Of a stretch of DNA of 12,756 nt, positions 8,801-12,756 are shown piece by piece. Each line of letters begins with the position of its first letter. Position 1 is the stretch's first letter. Position numbers and translations under genes: made by a program. Origin of the DNA: Bacteroidales bacterium (lineage in GTDB: Bacteria > Bacteroidota > Bacteroidia > Bacteroidales > ML635J-15). The notes below the pieces were generated by a model. The model searched no databases and had not been told where the DNA came from. It worked only from the letters and a program-made list of their open reading frames with translations. Where the stretch lies: NCBI GenBank assembly GCA_028697515.1, contig JAQVEY010000025.1, positions 1 to 12,756 on the forward strand. Reading direction: 5' to 3'.

Positions 8801-11800
8801 TCGCACCCATTTCACAGAAAGGACCTGATGTAAGAATTGTAGCATCAGGGCTTGATTCAACTACTATTGTAATACAATCACTGTCAGAGCATAATCCATC
8901 AGAAACAGAATAGCAAATAGTATGACTACCCACATTAGCAATATTCGGATTGAATAGACCTGTTACAGAATTTACGATTCCCGGACCCGACCAAGTTCCT
9001 CCCGGAGTTGAGGCAGTGAGGAAAAGAGAAGGATCAACCCCATAACAGAAAGGTCCAGCTGGACTTATTGTTGCATCCACTCCTTCATATACTTCTACAT
9101 CAACGCAATCTGAAGATGTGCAGGCTCCGTTGATAACGGTATAACAAATGCTATGTATGCCTTCTTGTGCAAATGCTGGATCAAAACCGCCCAGCATTGG
9201 CCATGTAATACCAGGTCCAGACCAAATACCACCAGGGCTGGGTTCAACAAGATCAACAGTATCATCATTTTCACAGAAAGGACCAATTGGATCTAACATA
9301 GTATCAGGGAAAGCATCTACATGAATAATTTCTGTATCTGTAGATGTGCAGGTTCCATTTGTAAGCTCTATATCAATTACATGATCTCCTGGGCCTGCAA
9401 CAGCTGGAGTAAATATGCCGAGAGTAGCATTGGTAATACCCTGTCCGTCCCAAATAACGCCAGGGTTATTTGCAACTAATGTTACTGCAGGAGCAATTTC
9501 ACAGAAAGGACCAGCAGGAGTAATTTCTATCGCGATTAAAGAATCTACTTGAATTGTTTCTGTATCAGTAGAAGTACATGCTCCGTTAGTAATAATATTA
9601 GTAATAAGATGAGTACCTTCTCCTGCAAGAGATGGGCTAAATTCCCCATTCCACGGGTCACTAATACCGTATCCGCTCCAGATACCTCCTAGATCTACTG
9701 CAGTTAGAAACAAATCAGCTTCATTCTGACAGAATGGACCTGCAGGGCTTATTGTCGCGTCAAAAAATTCATCAATATGAATAGTTATTTCTGCATAATC
9801 ACCGCATTCTCCGTTAACCGTGGTATATCCAATTACAACATCACCAATTCCGGCCTGCCCTGGATGGAAAATACCATCATAGATATTAAATACTATGCCC
9901 GGTCCTGACCAAACTCCACCGGGTGTTGCAGCAGTAAGAACCAAAGTGTCTTCGTTTTCACAGAATGGACCTGCAGGGCTTATTGTTGCATCAAATATCC
10001 CGTCAACATGAATTTCAGTAGTTGAGGTGCTAGTACATGCACCAACAATTAATTCGTAGGTTATAGTATTTACTCCGATAATTGCAGAAGCCGGATCGAA
10101 AGTGCCAACACTTGGGAAAATGATGCCCGGTCCTGACCATGTACCACCCGGAGTTGCGGCAACAAGATTTTCTTGAGGGTCATTTTCGCAGAATGGTCCC
10201 GCAGGGGTAATTTCTGTACTTGGGTAAATATCAACATGAATTATTTCACAATCACTATCAGAACATAATCCATTAGTTACTGTATAGCAAATATTATGAT
10301 TACCACCACCTGCATCGCCGGGATGGAAATACCCTTCTACAGGGTCAACAATACCAGTTCCGCTCCATGTACCACCAGGACTAGCTGCAGTTAATGTCTG
10401 AATAAGATTAGTATTGCAAAATGGACCAGCAGGTGTAATTGTAGCATCTACTACGGCATCAACATGAACTGTATAAGTGTCTATATTGGTACATGCTCCT
10501 TGTGATATAGTATATGTAATTACATGGTCGCCGCCCAATGCTATACTTGGTGAAAATGTTCCAGCTGGTGTAATTCCAGGCCCTGACCAAACACCTCCGG
10601 CATTTGCAGCTGTCATCAAGAAAGCTCCGTCTGATTGACAGAAAGGCCCTGCCGGATTTATTATGGCACTTAAGGTGTCATCAACATGAATAATCTCTGA
10701 ATCGGAATCCGCACAGGCTAAATTACCGACATTGTAAGTTATTATATAATCACCGGGTCCAAGAGAAGGATAAAATAAATCCCCAATAACATGATCACCC
10801 GACCAAGTTCCACCTGGAGTAACAGCGGTGAGAGTAATGGCGCCATCGCTTACACAATATGGTCCTACACTAGTAATAGTAGCATCTGCAACATCATCAT
10901 ATACATAAATAGAAATACATTTAACAGTTGTACATGGTCCATTACTGACAGAGTAGCATACAATATTTTCACCGGCATTAGCAAATGAAGGGTCAAAAAC
11001 GCCAAGGTTAGGATCAGTGATGCCGGGACCTGACCATGTTCCACCCGGAGTAACAGCTGTTAAAGTAACAGCAGGATCATTAGCACAAAAATCGCCAGGA
11101 TCAGTTATATTTCCGTTAGGAGCATCATTTACTGTTATATCAATATCATCAGAATCTGAACATGCTCCGTTTTGGACAAAATATGTAATATTATGGACAC
11201 CGACAGTTGCGTCTTCAGGATCAAAAGTTCCAAATTGATGATCTGTGATTCCGTCACCATCCCAATATCCACCTGGAGAGCCTGCAGTTAAATTTACCTC
11301 AGGATCATATAAGCAAAACGGTCCTGCTGGTGTAATTGTGGCATCAACAGCTGCATCAACATGTATAATTATATTATCTACATCATTGCATGTGCCTATA
11401 GTAATCTGATATGTTATTATATGATTACCAGGTCCAGCCGATAGTGGAGTAAATAGTCCAGTACCAGGATCAACACCCGGACCACTCCATGTTCCTCCTG
11501 CAGTTGCTGCTGTGAGGATAACCGCCGGATCATTTGAACAAAATGGACCTCCCGGATCGTTAATGGTGGCATCAGGATTTTCATAAACAGTGAACAATTC
11601 TGTATCAGAGTCGTTACATAAACCGTTAACAACAGAATAAGTAATTGTGTGAACTCCTATTCCTGCTACATGTGGATCAAACATATTGCCGGTTACACCG
11701 GGAGGAGGTCCCCATGTTCCACCTGTGCTCACAGCATTAAGGAAAACAGCAGGGTCAAATTCGCAGAAAGGACCATCTGGTGTTATTGTTGCATCAACCA

Positions 11801-12755
11801 AAGCATCAACATGAATTACTGTGTTGCTGATTGATGTACATGCTCCGTTAACTAGTGTATAAGTAATAACCGGATCACCTCCATTAATTAAAAATGGGTT
11901 AAATGTACCATCATCAGGATCTGTAATTCCATTTCCGCTCCAAGTACCACCACCTGTTGCTGCAGTTAAATCTTCAGGAGGGTCAGTCTGGCAGAACGGA
12001 CCAGCAGGTGTTATGCTTGAATTAGGAAATAAATCAACTACAATATTTCTTGTATCCGAATCTGAACATGCACCTACATTGATTGTGTAAGTAATCGAGT
12101 AAGTACCTGGTGCTGGTGGATTGAATAGCCCCGTTGAAGGATTTACCCATGCACCACTCCATGTTCCACCCGGATCTACAGATGTTAATGTTACCGGTAT
12201 CTGTGCTTCGCAGAAAGGTCCGGGACTGGTTATTGTTGCATCTGCTTCGTCGTAAACTATAATTTGTTTACAAATAATATCCGTACAAGCACCGTTGACA
12301 ATAGTATAACATATATCATGAATACCTCCACCGGCACCTCCGGGATTGAAAGTCCCTGCTATAGGATCAATTATTCCAACGCCACTCCATGTTCCGCCCG
12401 GGTTTATAGGGATAAGATTTTCAGCAGGATCGCTGGAACAGAAAGAACCTGGGTTATTCCACTCAGCACTTATAAAATCATCCACAATAATTGTTTCAGT
12501 ATCAGAATCAGAACATTCTCCGTTTACAATTGAATAAGTTATCACATGCGTGCCTACTGTCGCATCTGCAGGTAAAAATGTACCGGCAGTTGGTGGAGGT
12601 AAAATACCCGGACCACTCCAGTCTCCTCCTGGATCGGCTGCTACAAGAGTAACCTGTGGATCGGTTACGCAGAAAGGACCGGCTGGGCTTATTGTTGCAT
12701 CAACTTCATCATAAACAACAACTGGTTTAGTAGTTGATGAAGTACAAGCTCCGTT
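5622..12755 (-). CDS. Giant repetitive surface protein with T9SS type B (gliding-motility/CHU_C) C-terminal domain, 5' partial
   Basis: 2377 codons are visible and the reading frame is open at the right window edge, so the signal peptide and true start lie outside. The GTG at 12545 is a Val inside a repeat, not a start. Order from the visible N-terminus: the tail of one repeat; 22 complete Ig-like repeats of 72-77 residues (consensus DATITPAGPFC..DP.V.LTA, PGGTWSGPGI, G.F.P..AG.G.H.ITY, NG.CSDSDT); eight SprB-like repeats (C.G..DG, GGTPPYSY.W, AGTYTVT..D...C); then an 85-residue type B sorting domain (FPVAFSPNGDGYNDEWYI, VVQIYNRWGQLLYE, WDGMYKGHPVPTGVYLYMI, final TVTVVR). Known proteins of this design, including SprB of gliding flavobacteria, are exported by T9SS and held at the cell surface as adhesins. 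A surface adhesin role is inferred here and no enzymatic motif is visible. Proteins with this type of end often need a PorP/SprF-like partner; none is encoded in the window. Stop is TAG at 5622-5624, followed directly by a terminator. Confidence 0.93.
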   Translation of the reverse strand, partial: NGACTSSTTKPVVVYDEVDATISPAGPFCVTDPQVTLVAADPGGDWSGPGILPPPTAGTFLPADATVGTHVITYSIVNGECSDSDTETIIVDDFISAEWNNPGSFCSSDPAENLIPINPGGTWSGVGIIDPIAGTFNPGGAGGGIHDICYTIVNGACTDIICKQIIVYDEADATITSPGPFCEAQIPVTLTSVDPGGTWSGAWVNPSTGLFNPPAPGTYSITYTINVGACSDSDTRNIVVDLFPNSSITPAGPFCQTDPPEDLTAATGGGTWSGNGITDPDDGTFNPFLINGGDPVITYTLVNGACTSISNTVIHVDALVDATITPDGPFCEFDPAVFLNAVSTGGTWGPPPGVTGNMFDPHVAGIGVHTITYSVVNGLCNDSDTELFTVYENPDATINDPGGPFCSNDPAVILTAATAGGTWSGPGVDPGTGLFTPLSAGPGNHIITYQITIGTCNDVDNIIIHVDAAVDATITPAGPFCLYDPEVNLTAGSPGGYWDGDGITDHQFGTFDPEDATVGVHNITYFVQNGACSDSDDIDITVNDAPNGNITDPGDFCANDPAVTLTAVTPGGTWSGPGITDPNLGVFDPSFANAGENIVCYSVSNGPCTTVKCISIYVYDDVADATITSVGPYCVSDGAITLTAVTPGGTWSGDHVIGDLFYPSLGPGDYIITYNVGNLACADSDSEIIHVDDTLSAIINPAGPFCQSDGAFLMTAANAGGVWSGPGITPAGTFSPSIALGGDHVITYTISQGACTNIDTYTVHVDAVVDATITPAGPFCNTNLIQTLTAASPGGTWSGTGIVDPVEGYFHPGDAGGGNHNICYTVTNGLCSDSDCEIIHVDIYPSTEITPAGPFCENDPQENLVAATPGGTWSGPGIIFPSVGTFDPASAIIGVNTITYELIVGACTSTSTTEIHVDGIFDATISPAGPFCENEDTLVLTAATPGGVWSGPGIVFNIYDGIFHPGQAGIGDVVIGYTTVNGECGDYAEITIHIDEFFDATISPAGPFCQNEADLFLTAVDLGGIWSGYGISDPWNGEFSPSLAGEGTHLITNIITNGACTSTDTETIQVDSLIAIEITPAGPFCEIAPAVTLVANNPGVIWDGQGITNATLGIFTPAVAGPGDHVIDIELTNGTCTSTDTEIIHVDAFPDTMLDPIGPFCENDDTVDLVEPSPGGIWSGPGITWPMLGGFDPAFAQEGIHSICYTVINGACTSSDCVDVEVYEGVDATISPAGPFCYGVDPSLFLTASTPGGTWSGPGIVNSVTGLFNPNIANVGSHTICYSVSDGLCSDSDCITIVVESSPDATILTSGPFCEMGANEVFTAATPGGVWTGPGIDLAGNFNPFNATPGTHIIDYTVSIGSCTSTDQVSIVVDEFFDAEITSLGPFCIYDNPTQMTSLSSGGIWTGTAITYGGLFSPGSAGVGVWPITHCITNGSCSDCDTKDISFFENPDATITDVANICISTDDFDLMAATPGGIWSGNGITNTVAGTFSPTIAGAGSHVITYTLNINGCYGIDETTITVYPLPIVTISNLETDYCINEPYVYLTVSPGGGILTGDGISGTIFNPAGAMVGNNTIVYTYSDIHSCTDSAVIEVAVHDLPNVSISGIDQYYCRYDGLVNPVLLPVGGVFEGEGVSGVSFNPQSGTGTFELIYHFTDVYNCTDTAYFTTTVLTKTNPNFNVVQPSCFGFSDGSISSPTTGGLAPYDYNWNTFPPALTPDITNVSVGWYFLTTTDHNDCISVDSIEVTQPTPVAVQVTESTDASCHGFSDGSAIAQASGGTPNYTYLWSNTAGTTYDHVYDLSAGTYTVTAYDSHDCTATTSVVISEPDTISLDFVNLIHPNCYSYCDGTVTVIPHGGTPNYDIQWNDPSLTTGPVVSDLCDGVYRVTITDSHGCIFMDEVEMIEPDSIYFTAHINPVICASQLGSATITVFGGTSPYFYEWSTGETTPGLINKPAGIYCVTITDAHNCIYENCIEIGTTGDIHSSFYQTQENLCFKDEIADIEAFSVNGAIPMGFEWSNGILTAQNNNLPAGWYVVTISDNWGCVKVDSIYVDEPDEIQIEITSENVRCKGDNTGIAGITVTGGTPDYHPFWPNGDTTFYTITLPAGTIWVTVTDDNGCTASMPTLITEPSDELSINLNVTQVSCYGIKDGVINAFAAGGTPSYSYFWSVGGEIFTDPTIRNLDEGEYYLTVVDINDCVADTVIRIDNPAILAASYIVGNPSCLGNYDGYIQMASSGGTPPYSYYLFNDIPVNHFIDSLYEGDYYVVVRDSNNCAFVAGPITLVDTDIDCLKFPVAFSPNGDGYNDEWYIENIHLYPKSVVQIYNRWGQLLYEKRGIEGYWDGMYKGHPVPTGVYLYMILLNNEEETRAGTVTVVR
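5880..7736 (-). repeat. Array of eight SprB-like repeats (74-81 residues each)
   Basis: Eight units occupy 619 residues. The usual pattern is PSC.G..DG..., GGTP.Y.Y.WS, AGTYTVTITD...C, then a linker such as ISEPDT or IDNPA. Units in transcript order begin near 7736, 7499, 7265, 7031, 6809, 6581, 6356 and 6122. Each carries two core cysteines (DASC and HDC in unit 2). Unit 4 has an extra pair (IYCVT and ENC) and unit 3 has two extra (YSYCDG and LCDG). Unit 5 lacks the GGTP motif (NGAIPMG instead). The units are well diverged at the DNA level, so the array is old. Confidence 0.85.
7737..12701 (-). repeat. Array of 22 Ig-like repeats (72-77 residues each)
   Basis: Twenty-two complete units cover 1,655 residues, with the tail of another at 12702-12755. 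Core features per unit are GPFC early, PGGTWSGPGI in the middle, ITY and NGxC late, and a VDA/VYE-type linker. Unit 5 replaces WSGPG with WGPPPG. Units 21 and 22 (8177-7737) are divergent, with YC for GPFC and TYSDIHSC for NG.C, and resemble the more widespread Bacteroidota form of this repeat. DNA identity is patchy: a 27-base match between 9729-9755 and 9960-9986, one unit apart, shows fairly recent exchange or duplication. Five Lys/Arg residues occur in the whole array. Six units carry an additional cysteine pair. The fold is inferred from pattern, not from a profile search. Confidence 0.85.
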
Positions 12756-12756
12756 T

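Noticed and set aside
12345..12545. GTG at 12543-12545 as the start of the giant surface-protein gene
   Set aside because: It is a Val in the middle of an Ig-like repeat (GTHVITY). The same frame continues upstream with a complete GPFC/PGGDWSG half-repeat and part of a further one to the window edge.
7737..12701. CRISPR-like or satellite DNA array
   Set aside because: The ~216-231 base periodicity is codon-phased, diverged at the DNA level and encodes conserved protein motifs. It is a protein repeat, not direct DNA repeats with spacers.

Overview
The window looks like chromosomal DNA of an AT-rich, T9SS-bearing member of the Bacteroidota. The reasons are: two proteins ending in type IX secretion (T9SS) sorting domains, one type A and one type B; a TonB-dependent receptor with the N-terminal carboxypeptidase-like domain usual in this phylum; starts without Shine-Dalgarno sequences; and a promoter matching the Bacteroidota TTTG / TAnnTTTG consensus. 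I cannot place it to genus.

Left end (2-1417, +): the 3' part of a phosphoglycerate kinase gene with an unusual layout. The last ~73 residues of one PGK domain run in frame, without stop or usable start, into a complete second PGK domain. The real start lies upstream of the window. The 371-base gap that follows holds a 203-bp fold-back element (1430-1632) with 14-bp terminal inverted repeats flanked by an 11-12 bp direct repeat, as expected for a non-autonomous MITE-like transposon. A clear promoter (1727-1760) comes next.

Middle (1789-5259, +): two genes 24 bases apart, likely one transcription unit. They encode a TonB-dependent outer-membrane receptor and a 325-residue secreted protein with a Cys-rich N-terminal region, a PKD domain and a type A sorting domain. 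The gap 5260-5621 between convergent genes holds probable terminators for both sides and a second imperfect palindrome.

Right side (12755-5622, -): the 3' part of a giant surface protein gene, with 2377 codons visible and the 5' end off the window. It has at least 22 Ig-like repeats of 72-77 residues, then eight SprB-like repeats of 74-81 residues, then an 85-residue gliding-motility/CHU_C-type (T9SS type B) C-terminal domain. The Ig array has two remarkable properties: only five Lys/Arg in 1,655 residues (830 consecutive residues with none), and a second cysteine pair that appears or disappears as a unit among repeats, in positions that fit a cross-strand disulfide in a beta-hairpin.

The genes do not form one pathway. 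The common thread is envelope and surface biology (receptor plus T9SS cargo) beside a central glycolytic gene. The points most worth checking are the PGK-PGK fusion, the Lys/Arg-free Ig array with its coupled cysteines, and the MITE-like element.
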